A program made the translations under genes and the position numbers. The notes beneath the pieces are model-generated. The model was not told where the DNA came from. It was given only the letters and a program-made list of their open reading frames with translations, and ran no database searches. DNA of 64,000 bases, from assembly GCF_018139145.2 (NCBI RefSeq), contig NC_059471.1:85892520-85956519 (forward strand). The letters run 5' to 3'. The DNA comes from Gymnogyps californianus (taxonomy: Eukaryota; Chordata; Aves; Accipitriformes; Cathartidae). Below are positions 1-12,039 of the stretch, in pieces. Position 1 is the first letter of the stretch. The number at the start of each line of letters is the position of its first letter.

Positions 1-2812
1 GCAGAGGTGAACCAGAAGACTGTGGGACTGGAATAAGCAAGAGTTGCATCTTTAACTCAGATCTAAAAGTTTGCTATTGCTAAGTTCCATTAGTCCAAGA
101 AATGTGATCAGCCCTCATCACAAACCGGGAAGCAGTCAGATATGTCCTTTCTTGCAAATCTTCAGATGCATAAGATACGTAGCTACTGCAAAGGTAATCC
201 CATTCACTTCTGGGGAGCGAACTACTTGGTTAAAGTTGAGCATGCTTTTAAGTGCTAAGCATGTGTGTAAATCTTACCAGAATCGAGATTCTGGTCCTTA
301 TTAGACCTTACATGGTTAAGAAAAAACTAAATACTTTTTTGGTAATCTGAAAAATTATTATAAAAATAAATAATAAAACCAAAAGAAAAAGAATCTGAAG
401 AGTCAACAAAAAGAAAGGCGGGAAAAGGAGGTAAGGAAACATAAGCTAATAATGTGACATCAAGTCAATCTAGACTTACTAAAGGAGTACATCACTGCCT
501 ATGAGACACCAATTAGATAATGGTTTACACTGCAGAAAGATTTTGAGTGGTTAAGCAAAGGAGAAATCACAGAAATCATGGTAACCTTTGAACATTTTAC
601 TAATTGTTGTTTTATGTATGCACAAAATGCCAACCAGGTCATAAAAAAAATTCTGAAACTTGTCCTCCGGCACAATTATGACTGTAATGAACCACTTCCT
701 TTTTACCTTTTGTGCCTACACAGGAGGCATAGCCCTTTCCCAAGCTTTAGCTCTTTGCCAATTATGTTCTTTGCGGATGTAAAATCAGATCTTTCTCAAG
801 ACTTACTACTCAAAGTCCTTCTGTTTTAACACAAACAGAGAAGCCCCAAAAATCAGATCATTTTTACACAGGTGTACAGAGGAACTTACAGAAAGAAATC
901 AGATTGTAAGACTAGTAGCACCATCAATTAAAATTGCCTGACACTGACTATTATAAGCTGTCAATGCTTTCTTTTGTTTAATTGTTGGACTGATATTTGC
1001 TAAATATATGCCTTTCACAGGCTGACTTGGAGGGAGGGCAATCAGCTAAAATGCATCTATTCCTGAAAACAGGCAAATAAACTGTTAAAAAAAATACAGT
1101 GAACTTTTCTTCGAAAAGCTGTTACTCTTCCAAGTTATCTAGAGGAGATAACTTACATTTGGCAGTAGAGGTGGCCTCTGTACTGAAACAAACCTCTGTC
1201 AGCATAATTAAAGTTCAATTTGGCTAAGTAACAGAGCTTTGGAAACCATGCATCTTACACACTCACTAGAGAGCTCCTGCAGTTAGACAAAGGATTCCAC
1301 AAGCCCCTAAATCACTAATTCTAAAATCATTAATCAGTTGGGGCTGGAGTTGGGCATTGCCTAACCAAGCTGCCCTGTGATGCTCAGGGATGCTCTATAT
1401 TCAGGGCAGAAAGTGCTGGAACTGAAAACAAGAAGGTTGTCCTTTCTGTGCCTCAGTGAAAGATAATCAGATGCTCCACTCTGACCAGGATTCATCCCAC
1501 TATCCAGACAGATCTCTCTCAGACTCTTTGTACAAAACTTTTGTCTGGTAGCCAGAATGTTCCCCCTTTCAGCCCTAGGACTGTGTTCCTTCAAACACAG
1601 TCACACATGAGCAAAAGAAAGACATCCTTTCTTCAGCTCGTCTCCCAAATCACACAACCCAACAGAGAAGATGTGCTCCCAACCACAGCATCAGGCCAGC
1701 AGAGGCATTTCATTCATTATGACCTAGTGTTAGAGGCATTCTCCATGAGTCCTGGTTTGTCGGACAGATTTCTTTCTCTCCCAGAAAAAGAAATCCAGTC
1801 ACCTTATTTTAATGCCCTTACTAAGACACTTTTAATCTACCCAGTCAGGCAGTGATTATAACATTACATAGCTAAAATATATTTTTTAGTCTGCACAAAA
1901 TAGACAGGTACAGTTTTTAAGGAGCAAGGTGATGAAGACTAAGATTGGTGCCACAGTTTAACTGAAGCACCTATGCTATACAAGAATTTTAGGAACCAAT
2001 TGAGCTAGTCACCTTAAAATCTCTGAAGGTCTTACAGGGTAATACCATTTACTATGGTTGATAAACTGGATCCCACCCAAGCTTGATTCAAGTTTGTCTT
2101 TCTTGTCAACAGATATGACAGCAAAAGCTAGAAAAACAATTATTCTCTTGCTTTAACTCAATTTCTCTGAAAATAAAATCTTGTTTTGGTTTGGTTTAAA
2201 GCTTTTTATGGTTCTTTTTCAGGGCAGAGAGGAATTTTGAGAAATGTGTGAGAAACCATTTGGCCATTTTAATAAAGGAAGACATTACTGATACAGAAAC
2301 AAGAAGAAATCAGAGCCTCCAGTAATCTTTACAGATGTAGACCATACCAGCTAAAGATGGTGTCATGTGCCAGTGAAGCAGTGAAAAGTTGCACTAGTTG
2401 AAGTTCTGGCCCAGTGAATGTGCAGAATGAGGACCAGCAATGCTTTCCTCTATATTTATTCCCTGGACAGAAGGTGTGTAAATTAATTACTTTAAGATTA
2501 CATTGATAGAAAGCCGTAATACTCCAAGGAGTTTTGGTTGGATGCATCCTGCTCTCATTACCAGTACATGGACAGTAGACAGACACAAAAGTTGAAGCAA
2601 GTTGAAAGGCTTTCAAGGACTGCTGCTATGCTTTTTATATTTGGATAAAAGCTGGCAAAAGCTTCAGATCCTCACATGATCTCATGAAGCATTTATCTAG
2701 AAATTACTAACAGCCAAAGACTTCATAAAATCTGGAAGAGAAATATTCGACACGTTCAGATCAACTTTTGACAAAAATACTATTTTAAGAACAGGGGTGC
2801 AATGGTACTTAC
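1..2812 (-). other. Intron of the pentraxin-domain receptor gene, running off the left edge
   Basis: This stretch lies downstream of the donor at 2812/2813 on the minus strand, so it should be intronic sequence of the receptor gene. I searched the minus strand for a following exon and found none I can support. A minus-strand open frame at 2329-2616 is cysteine-rich, but the phase needed after the pentraxin exon does not enter that frame. No recognisable repeat is present. The next exons, expected to encode the linker, GAIN domain and transmembrane helices, probably lie beyond the left edge. Confidence 0.55.
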
Positions 2813-3430
2813 CACATGGCAAAGAGTTATCCTCTTCTACTGTCTTATTATAGACCCAATCCTCCTTTCTCCAGCGTATAACACCACTATCTTCACAGTC
2901 CAGAGATTGCTTTATATTTGCTTTATCCCACATTCTGAACATGTACAGCTCCCCAGTCATACCCATGTTAGGTGACACAGCTGTACCTGGCAGCTTTGAA
3001 CAGCCAAGTAAGAACTGCCCTTTTCCAGGGAAATTAACTTTCCCAATTAGTTTTTTGTTTAGTTTTTTTGTTCCATTTATGAATACCTTCATCTCGTCAT
3101 CTTCACTTTTCCACTGGATACATATTTGGTTCCAAGTGTTATCCTGAAGTCCTGCTGTTGTATTAATTTGATTTCCAAACAACCATATCCTCAATTTACC
3201 ATGATCTCCTGTAAGTCCAAGATCATACTTATTTGCAGAGAGATTGGTGTGAGGTGTTTCTTGATTGTATACATATGCTGTCCAGGGACTATTTGAGGAA
3301 TATAGCTTGAGGTGCACACAGACAATGAATTCTTTCAAGGGACGCAGAGAAATTCTTGGCGACATAATCCAAGGATCTTCGCATGTGGTCTTAAAGACGG
3401 CTTTATATTGTCCTAGGAAATCCTCCTGAT
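2813..3430 (-). CDS. Second coding exon: pentraxin/LamG-like domain of an ADGRG-type adhesion GPCR
   Basis: This exon supplies residues 40-245 of the predicted protein and would form an extracellular pentraxin-type beta-sandwich for ligand or matrix binding. It follows a pyrimidine-rich acceptor ending TTTATTTAG and stops at a GTAAGT donor. Both boundaries are phase 1, and the frame joins the signal-peptide exon exactly. Pentraxin hallmarks are a FIVC strand (Cys77) paired with a WNQIC strand (Cys143), the expected disulfide spacing, then DLGLTGDH and a GELYMFRMWD strand near the C-terminal side. Further cysteines are at 56, 183, 218 and 245. Potential N-glycosylation sites are at Asn102, 129, 158 and 234. 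I could not pick out the calcium ligands of short pentraxins. From my memory of human proteins, the pattern is closer to ADGRG4 (GPR112) than ADGRG6 (GPR126), and there is no CUB exon between signal peptide and pentraxin domain, as in ADGRG4. The domain call is firm; the paralogue is not. Confidence 0.85.
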
Positions 3431-3689
3431 CTAAATAAAGAAAAGGTGATTTGTAAAATTATTTCATTTTTAAAAGACTCTTATATATGAATGTTATTCT
3501 TCCATGTAGTACTGTTCCTAGGCATTTACCTAGGAGTTTTCAAAACAACACATTAAGAAACAACCTTGTACCCTTTTCTTTTGCTTTTTTTGTGGTGGGA
3601 GAGCGGCAAATTTGGAGGCAGTCAATAAATCCTAGCTACTCATGAAAGCTTTGAAGTAAAACTCATGCACAAGACGAAGGATGACGATG

Positions 3690-4286
3690 TGTCCTGGTTT
3701 CGGATGGGATAGTGTTAATTTTCTTCTTAGTAGCTGATACAGTGCTGGGTTTTGGATTTAGTGTGAGAATAATGTTGATAACACACTGATGTTTTAGTTG
3801 TTGCTAAGTAGTGTTTATACTAGTTAAGGGCTTTTCAGTTTCCCATGCTCTGCCAGCAAGCAGGTGCACAAGAAGATGGGAGGGGACACAGCCAGGACAG
3901 CTGACTCGAACTAGCCAAAGGGATATTCCATACCATAGAACGTCATGCTCAGTATATAAATGGGGGGGAGTTGGCCAGGAGGGGCGGATTGCTGCTCGGG
4001 CATCGGTCAGCGGGTGGTGAGCAACTGCATTGTGCATCACTTGCCTTTTCTTGGGTTTTATTTCTCTCTTTTTTTTTGTTGTATTCCTTTTCATTACTAT
4101 TATTATTATATTTTTATTATTATTAGTTAGTATTATATTTTATTTTACTTTAGTTATTAAACTGCTCTTATCTCAACCCACGAGTTTTACTTTTTTTTCC
4201 CCGATCCTCCTCCCCATCCCACTGGGAGGGGGGCGGGGGAAGTGGCTGCATGGTGCTTAGTTGCTGGCTGGGGTTAAACCACAACA
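3690..4286 (+). mobile_element. Solo ERV LTR, family A copy 1 (antisense in the intron)
   Basis: The copy begins TGTCCTGGTTTC and ends AACCACAACA, the TG...CA termini of an LTR. It is flanked by CGATG and CCATG, a 5-bp target-site duplication with one mismatch. Inside, in order, are a U3-like part, a TATATAAA box at 3953-3960, a TTA-rich low-complexity stretch near 4095-4150, and an ATTAAA polyadenylation-type signal near 4155. The 5-bp duplication fits an ERVL-type element, which is inference. No retroviral coding sequence adjoins it, so it is a recombined solo LTR. It lies 259 bp above the pentraxin-exon acceptor, in antisense orientation to the gene. Confidence 0.9.
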
Positions 4287-5224
4287 CCATGTAGCTCTCT
4301 AAGGCAGCACTCAAATGACAAGGGGGAGGCAAAAAGAGAAGCACAGGTCCTGGTTCCTATTCCCAGGACTACACAGGTATTTTGCATTTAATAGATACTG
4401 GATAAAATATAGAAACAGAGCTAGAAGAAGGCACGATAGCCCTTACTGCCTTCTCATGTCCCAGCCCTGCATCCTCCTCCTCTGAACAAGATCATGCTTC
4501 TCCATGCCATTTTTTTCCAACCCTGAGATTCTTAAATCCTCTGCTGCATACTGGCAGAGTTTCAGCAAGAAAGGTAGAAAACAGCCATATTCTAGAAGAG
4601 AACAAGTTTAGGTAACTTTCAGGAAATGTGTTTTGGAGCCACTGGTTTATTTTAAATGTAATCCCATCCAGTCCCCATTCTCTGTTCTCTACCAGGACAT
4701 TTACTTGCAGAGACATCTGGTCTGTGAATCTCAAATCTACTGAGGCATTGAGATGGTGGCAACCCGGAGTTCAACTGTGACAGTAAATAGAATTTTAGGT
4801 GCTAACAGTAAATTTACTGATGAAAACAAGGTGTCAGGCTCTCTCAATGCTGGTAAAACAAGTAGTACCAGGGAATGCCCCAAACACTGGAACTTGATCA
4901 TAACTGTTAAGTTCTTGTAGGTGCCTCATTTCCTCCATTGTCCCACTACAGGAAAGTACAGGCTTTTGTAGATGTAAGCTCTTTGGAGCTCACTCTTATT
5001 TTGTGGAAAAATGCACATTCCAATCGCACAATCATTATCATAATTGCTTGCTTTATGGTGCACCCATCAGCAACAAAATAAATCCAAACTAAGAAAAACT
5101 ATGGGACATGAAATGGAACTACAGAAAAATGAAACAGCCTGGTAGATGCTCAGCCAGTGCAAGAGAACACATTACTGACACCTTTAAGGCGGCATTTATT
5201 TATCAATTTATGCAGAGCTTTTAT

Positions 5225-5248
5225 GTACCCTCCAGATATGGAGGGTAC
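5225..5248. repeat. Perfect short inverted repeat (10-bp arms, 4-base loop)
   Basis: GTACCCTCCA and TGGAGGGTAC flank the loop GATA. The arms match perfectly and lie in the intron with no other feature around them. Confidence 0.8.
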
Positions 5249-8200
5249 GTGATGAATCATGATTGGTCAGGGTTGGATAGCAGGAAAAGATCGGTCAATA
5301 TAGGAAGAAAGCTTTTCCATTAGCTCCCCTGTGAAAAGACAAATTTCCAGGCCACTTGGATCAGGTTTTTTTTTCCAAGGTAGGTTACAGTCATAGTCCT
5401 AGTTAGCTGTCAAGATCACAGCCAGCTCTTCTGTGATCTTCTCAAACAACCAGAGCACCAGCTTTCATCAGGCCAATTCTGAACCAGGAATGTGTTCAAC
5501 TTTTCTGTCTCTTGACCACAGGGCTGTCAAATTTCTTTTTCAATAGCAACAAATGAAAAACAGGAGGAAGTTCCTAACTTCCAAGTGCAGCTTGATAGGT
5601 ACAAGCTACCAGAAAAAGTTCAAAACACAAAATATATCAATCCAGTTTCACGGAAAGTCATTGATAACTATTCTTGCTGCATACTATAGCTTTGAGACTC
5701 CCTCTGTGATGCTAATTAGCAGAAACCTGTAGACACCTTTGACAACCCTGAATCATTCTTGAAGTTCAACATACATCATGAAAGTGACATACAAGGCTAT
5801 AGACCGAACAAAAAACTCTCAGGGTACAGGCTGAATTAGGTGAAAATCCTAACTAGCAGACAGTGGATTTTGAATGGCGAGGTAATACTTAGCATGGTTC
5901 TACGGCAATGGAGAAGAAAAACATACTTGACCCAACAGCAAGCAGTAGAACTACTTCCCCCCTGCCCAGCCCTACAGCATTAACGCACTCATTCAGTTTG
6001 GCCATTTGTCAGAGCCTAAAAGCAAAATCTGGGATACTCAGCTAAGAACAGTTCAGCACAGAAAATTAGTTTTTAAAACATGACTTAAAAGCTGGGGTGA
6101 GGAAGACTGGGCAGGAGGGGAAAGTGTCACAGAAGTGGAGATTTTTAGATACAGACTCAAATGTACCTACCCGTTTTAGTAAAAGGATGACTACAACTAA
6201 AATAGATCTGCTACCTTCCAGTTTGGACAGATCACAAGGAACTGATTTTATAAAGGAAACAGCAAGCTAGGCACACATTTATATGCCAACACTTGTGACA
6301 CAGTCTCTCCTAAGAAAAATAATTACTCTTCTTTCATTATTAAGTAGGAATTATGCTGGAGGTTTTGAAAGATTTGATGCAGTTGCTGTTCCTCAGAGAG
6401 TATATGTCAGAAGTATACCTGCATGACTCATATACCCTCCAAAATTCCTGTAAGCAATCTTGAGCATGCAGAGATGGCCAAAGTGACCGGTTAAGGAAGT
6501 TTCCTGACATAGCTTCAAAACTTGAAGATTGGAAGATCGGAAGTCCATTCCTGAGCAAAAAGGTTAATCAAAACTTGAGGTACCATCAGCAGACTTGATT
6601 TTGAAAGTGAACAAATTCTGAGAGAGGCTTGATTTCACGGTAAGCATTATATCAGTGTTTATGTGCCAACAGTGAGTTAATTAAAGGGCTGCAAAATCCT
6701 GTTACATTCTTTAGGAAAGTTAACACTACGAAGTTGTCAAGGGAGCAAGAGTGGACATAAACTTGCAGGTGAAAACAGTCTTAAGGCAGGCAACCAACAG
6801 AAATGACGCAAAATGAGATCAATCCTGCTGATGATTCTCCTAGTCTGCTTTGTATCGTTCAAAAAGACTGCTCTTGATCAGTATGCAAGGCCTGATGATT
6901 TAATTTAAACTAACAAAACAGTTTACTTAGAGAGGTCTACCCTTCTGGAAACTGGAAAGTCTGGCCCACTTTGCTCTAAACAGTTCAAAAAAAAAAAGGT
7001 GCCAAAAAGGAGTGCCAAAGTTAAGAGAACAGATACCAATACTATCTGAATTGTTACAAGAAAGGCTTGGAAAATTGTGTATGGTTTGTCTGCCCAAAGA
7101 ATGCTGAAAAAGCACAAAGGAAATCATAACCATAGTCAGAAAATGCACTTCACTGTTTCAAGTGGAACACACGCAGTACAGCGTTAAATTAGTTAGAAAT
7201 TAATTATCAACATCATCTTGGCTAAGTCTGTTTGATATGTGAGTGGATGCAAGGTAAGTAGGAGATGACATTACTTTAAAGCTTTTGGAAGTTCTGTTAA
7301 TCATCACTTATTTTCTCTCGTAATGGTACTTGTGGGCTGCAGCCCACCCTTGACCATAGAACTGAGGAGCTGGAACTGGCTGTGCTCTGACAGTGGCATT
7401 CCTGGCTTACAATTAGTTCCTTTGGGTCCAGACAATACAAATCACATGCAGAAAACTAGCCTTGAACATACCTTTATCACCACAGCACAGAAAAGGTAGC
7501 GTAGTAGAAAGAATGTTCAAAACATCTCCAGAGTGAGAAAAATAAACAAAAATCACAATTTGGAGTCAAGGAAACTCCATGCAATAGTAATTGTGGGCTG
7601 ACTTTTCAATGTCATTTGCTGTATTCCGGCATGTAACCTCTTTCAGAAATGTGAATTGTTCCTTCTTAATATATTTATCTCTAATAGATGCAAGAACTGG
7701 GTTTTTACCCTTGCTAAAACTAAGAGCATCCACTTAATAAGCGTGTTCTCTTAAGCCCTAAAAGAAATCCTGAAATATATGCACATACTTCCAAACATTT
7801 AAAATAAACTTTCTGAGAATGATAAGGTAATACAAACGTAAACCAAAAATGTAATCTCTCTTTTTCCAAACATTTTCAGATAGTCGTAACGGATATCTTT
7901 ACAAGAGATAGCCAACCATAGGTAGTAAGAATTAGATATACAGGAGCAGATCCTCTCACTACATAAGCACCAGTGTTATTTTCCGTATATTACTAATAGC
8001 TACTGTATCAGTATAGTTGAGCATTAATATAGTTGAGTATTCTCTTGAATAAAAATAATCACAAGTTTATGTGTCTGCACAATCTGGCTTTTTACCAGGA
8101 ACAACAATAGTCATTAATTTCTATGCAAGTGTTTGCCACCTGTAACACATTTGTCTTGCTACAGTTCATTAAAATGACATCACAAGAATCTTGTATCCTA

Positions 8201-9842
8201 ATGTATTCCGCCTAGAGCTCATAACTGTTCTTTATAAAAAGTTTAAAACTCTAAACTTTCTACATGTAGGTCACTTGATTCTGCTGAATGTTTTGGAAAT
8301 CTGAAGCTAAGAACTATTTCCTCAAAATGAATTTCATTCCTCCTTTTCATTCACAGTTGTATTTGGATATCTGGAGATAAACTATGCCACATTATCCAGA
8401 GTGTCGAAGACATCAGAAAGAACACAGGCAATTCTTCTCTCTTCATACTTCCTGGAGAACACAAACATACTTTGGCACCTTAGATAAGGAGAGAACTGAA
8501 TAGAGATGCTGCTGACAGTGCTAACAGCCTAAAAAACAAAAACAAAAAAAAAAAAAGGTGGAACCAGATATAAACCCTTGCATCAGTTTAGCTTTTCTTG
8601 AAGGACTACTGACACTTGCAAGTGATATGTAGGTGAAAGACGAAATCCCTCCTTGCTTGGTTCCTCAGAACTCTAGATGCAGTTGAATTTTCCCTGGAAA
8701 AATTCTTGTATGACATCCGCCCATCTGCTGAGCAGCCCTGTCCTTTTTACTATTCAAAGTACATGAGGTTAAAACCTCACCATCTTAGTAACAGTTTTAT
8801 CACCTGAATCTCAAATTCTGTCTCAATAAAAGCTTCATTTTATGAAAATTACTACATTTGGAGAATTAGAATCAGAATTAGTTTAGTCTGTAAACCTATG
8901 AAAGTTCATTGCTAGTACAATGTCATTAAGCAGGCATACTTACTAAGTACATTTGAACTGCAAGACACTGACCTTCTAGAGTAAAATAACATGCCAGGAC
9001 ATAGGAAGCAGTTTCTAAAACTAGCCATTAAGTACATGGCAAAAAACACTTCTAATTTTTTAATATTCCATGCACATTACTAACATGCTGAATGTATTAC
9101 ACACTATTGATATAAGGAAGTTTTACAAATGACAAGCACTGTTATCTGTATCAGTTGAGGTCCAGCGCAGTGACAGACTTGTATCTGCCAGCTTACAGAA
9201 CAGCTGTGAATAAAACAAATTGCTGATTCTACTGTACCTCATACAAAAGCATCACCATGTCAGTTACCCAATTTGTACAAGAACCTTATGAATTTATTTT
9301 TCATTTACTGTTATATAAAGATCATAGACTGTCGAATTCAAATACATCATTTCTGTTACATGTTTTGGCTACCTTCTCCCTAGCTATATTCAGATCCACA
9401 ACCAAGAGCAATGCAGGAGATGTTTGATGCTCATACATACACTAAGTAGAGCGAAGCTCAAAGGATCTTGTGGTGTTTGTGTAAGAGCAGTGTAAAAGAT
9501 TTAACAACACATTCTGAAAATAGTAACACTTCCAGTTCAAAAAAATAGCAAGAAAGTAATTTGTGTTATTATTATATATTGTGTTTACGTTCTCTCCTCA
9601 TCCATAGCTGAAAAGAAGTTACTACTGATGATTTTTTATGAAAACACTGTAAACATAGGGTTTGTACATCCAAAGTGCTAAGCACCAATTGTTTCATTTC
9701 TTGTTAATGGCAGTTTTTCCTCTTGATTTTAAGAGGGCAGAAACTTGCCTGTTCTGAATATATTCAAAAGTCCTATTCATCAAGACTAATGCTATTTATT
9801 TGGAATATCAACACTAGATAAATCAGGAAAAAACTGTCTTAC

Positions 9843-9960
9843 CTTTACTTGCTGTAGCCAGGAACAAATGAAGTAAAAAGACTGCTAGAACAATCCTGAA
9901 TCTCAAGAAAATGTCCTGTATTCTGCCAACACAGCAGTGCTGTTTTCCCCAGGCAACCAT
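9843..9960 (-). CDS. Start-codon exon: signal peptide of the pentraxin-domain receptor
   Basis: The minus strand opens with ATG at 9960 and encodes 39 residues plus one base, ending at a GTAAGA donor. The n-region is long and basic (MVAWGKQHCCVGRIQD, then FLRFR). A hydrophobic core, IVLAVFLLHLFLATA, follows, with likely cleavage near ATASK. This is a secretory signal peptide that sends the protein to the ER and plasma membrane. The acceptor TTTCTTCTAG lies one base upstream of the ATG, so the 5'UTR is completed by at least one further exon and no earlier in-frame start is possible in this exon. The +4 base is G, a favourable start context. Joined to the pentraxin exon, the split codon encodes Asp40 and the frame stays open. 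Confidence 0.8.
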
Positions 9961-10300
9961 TCTAGAAGAAAAAATAAATAAATAAACCACAGTGACTAGA
10001 AAAAGTGCAGGTGTGCAGATATCATGACAAATTATGTTTCCAACCCAAGAGTGTAAATCTTTTCAACCTTGTTATACTATTGGGTATCTATCATACAGAA
10101 ATGCACAAATACTCTGTATATTGCCAAGTCACCGAGAAAGAAAGAGCTGTTTGCTGAAAGGAAAAAAACCAAAACCAAAAAAAAACCACTCAAGCTCTAA
10201 TTCTCCAAAGACTCACCAATACATCAGAGCATGGCCATGAGTCCTTGCACAAATACGGCTTTCAACATTTGAAAAACAAACAAACGAACAACAACAAAAA

Positions 10301-10316
10301 ACACACACACACACAC
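10301..10316. repeat. (AC)8 dinucleotide microsatellite
   Basis: Eight AC units follow an A/C-rich stretch from about 10270. This is a simple tandem repeat, likely variable in length. Confidence 0.9.
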
Positions 10317-12039
10317 AAAACCCAACCAAAAGCAGCCAGAGAGCAAGCTTGGAGAGCTTATCCAAAAGCTTTGTTAATCTCAGTAAGTATATAGAAAGCA
10401 TCTCTTCAGTCCCCTGCCCACAGGTTCTATCATCTGACATTTTAATAGCAACATTGTGAACTCCTAAGGAAGAACCAAGAGTTCGATCCCCGATCCTCAT
10501 CTCATTCTCAAGGCAAGAAGCTACTGCAAAAAAATGAGAAATGCCACAAGTCACTGTGGGCAGCAAGTTCATGGAGAGTATCATGAAAACCTGGTTTGTC
10601 CACATTTCTTCCTAGTGATGGTTGCCTAATGTGAGCAATAGGACATGGTGGTGGAAAAAGAACATGCCTCCTACTGTAAGAGATAACGTCCTATGAAATG
10701 ATACACTTTTTTTGAAGAGATCTTTTCAAAAAAGGTACATCTGAATATTTTGCATGCTGAAAGAAATGTTAAGTGGAACATTCATGTGCTTTTTGCATGC
10801 ATTATTTCTTAAATAAAAAGGTTTAGAGATACATAGTTACAAGTGATTCTATAATTGATTCTTGAAACAAATGCAAAGCAGTAAAATTTATCTTTAACGT
10901 ATTGGCTTTATGGTAGACCAGAGCATTCTGCATGACACCAGAAGTTTAACTTTGCCATCACAAGTTTGGTGCATGTGTGAGTGTATTGGTTAGCACTCAT
11001 ACTGCTTGCAAACTTTACTGCATTTTTGTACATGCTGTATCAGGCTGCAATAGGTTCCCTTCTTTTCAGGGACTGTAAATTGTGAACTCTTTCAGGAGTT
11101 GTAAATTCGTGTTAAGGTTAGGGATAAAATGTATTTTTCGCAAGCATTCCCATTAATGTAAATATTTATTAGCACAAAATGGTTACTATGGGCTGAACTC
11201 TCCAAGAGCAGTGCTAGAGGAATAAACCGAGAAACAGTGAAGTTGCTAGGTAATTCACATTTTGGAAACTGATTAAATGTACACGCAAATAAATTATACA
11301 CATATAATAATGTAACACAGAAAACGTAAAGCAAAGGCTTTTTAAAAATTAGCACTGCAACATTGTTGCCAGACAGCGTTTTCAATAAGTACACAGTATG
11401 TGATATTTCTAGCAGAAAAATAAGATCATACTGAGTGCATTGAAACAGACCAATCTGGATGATGACACATACAGCTTCCAGTTTGCAGCTTCTGGATGGT
11501 ACACTTAAAATTGAAATACACTAAGGAAATAACAGTCAAATTGTGGCAACATCATGAATGACATCTGCATGGGTGCTGCAGGTGTTAACCAGCAGGAAGA
11601 AAGGCTATTGATAAAAGGAATACAAAAATCAAGCATACTAAAGCTGAGAGAAAATAAATGGTAGGCTAAAACAATGGACATAGCTAATACACACAATCCT
11701 ATGCAGGAATAGACCAAAACGAAACGAAAACAAGAAAAAAAAGCAAGAAATGTCAAAGGCGGGCTAGCTTTCTAAAGAGTCACAGGAAACATGTCCAAAC
11801 CTGTCTTCAGCTTGCTTCTCTTGAATGCCTAAAAATCATGTATTAATAAAGTTGTTCAGTCAGCAAACAAGTAGCAGAATTACATTAATTATCCTAAGAA
11901 CCTCATAGTGAAAACTGCCATGCTTAAATATATTTGACAACTTCAAGGATTGTGCAGCTACAATATAATTTACTAGGGTTAAAAGAGATGCCCATCCAAA
12001 AGCTGTGCTTCCTTTCTTTGCTTACTCACGCTTCCCATT

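Larger units (their letters stand above)
3431..9842 (-). other. First coding intron of the receptor gene
   Basis: This intron of about 6.4 kb separates the signal-peptide exon from the pentraxin exon, with GTAAGA at the donor and TTTAG at the acceptor on the minus strand. It contains one solo LTR (3690-4286), a small perfect hairpin (5225-5248) and a few A-rich runs such as the one near 8535. I checked for a CUB-like or other exon between the two coding exons and saw none with usable splice sites and matching phase. The rest shows no recognisable feature. Confidence 0.65.

Noticed and set aside
2329..2616. Cysteine-rich minus-strand frame as the next exon of the receptor gene
   Set aside because: The phase-1 entry required after the pentraxin exon does not lead into this frame, and the acceptor context lacks a good pyrimidine tract. 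The in-phase reading hits a stop after about 20 codons unless a donor is used, and matches nothing known.
10213..10605. 130-codon minus-strand frame just above the start-codon exon
   Set aside because: It reads through the AC microsatellite (VCVCVFCCC stretch), with no domain and no splice support.
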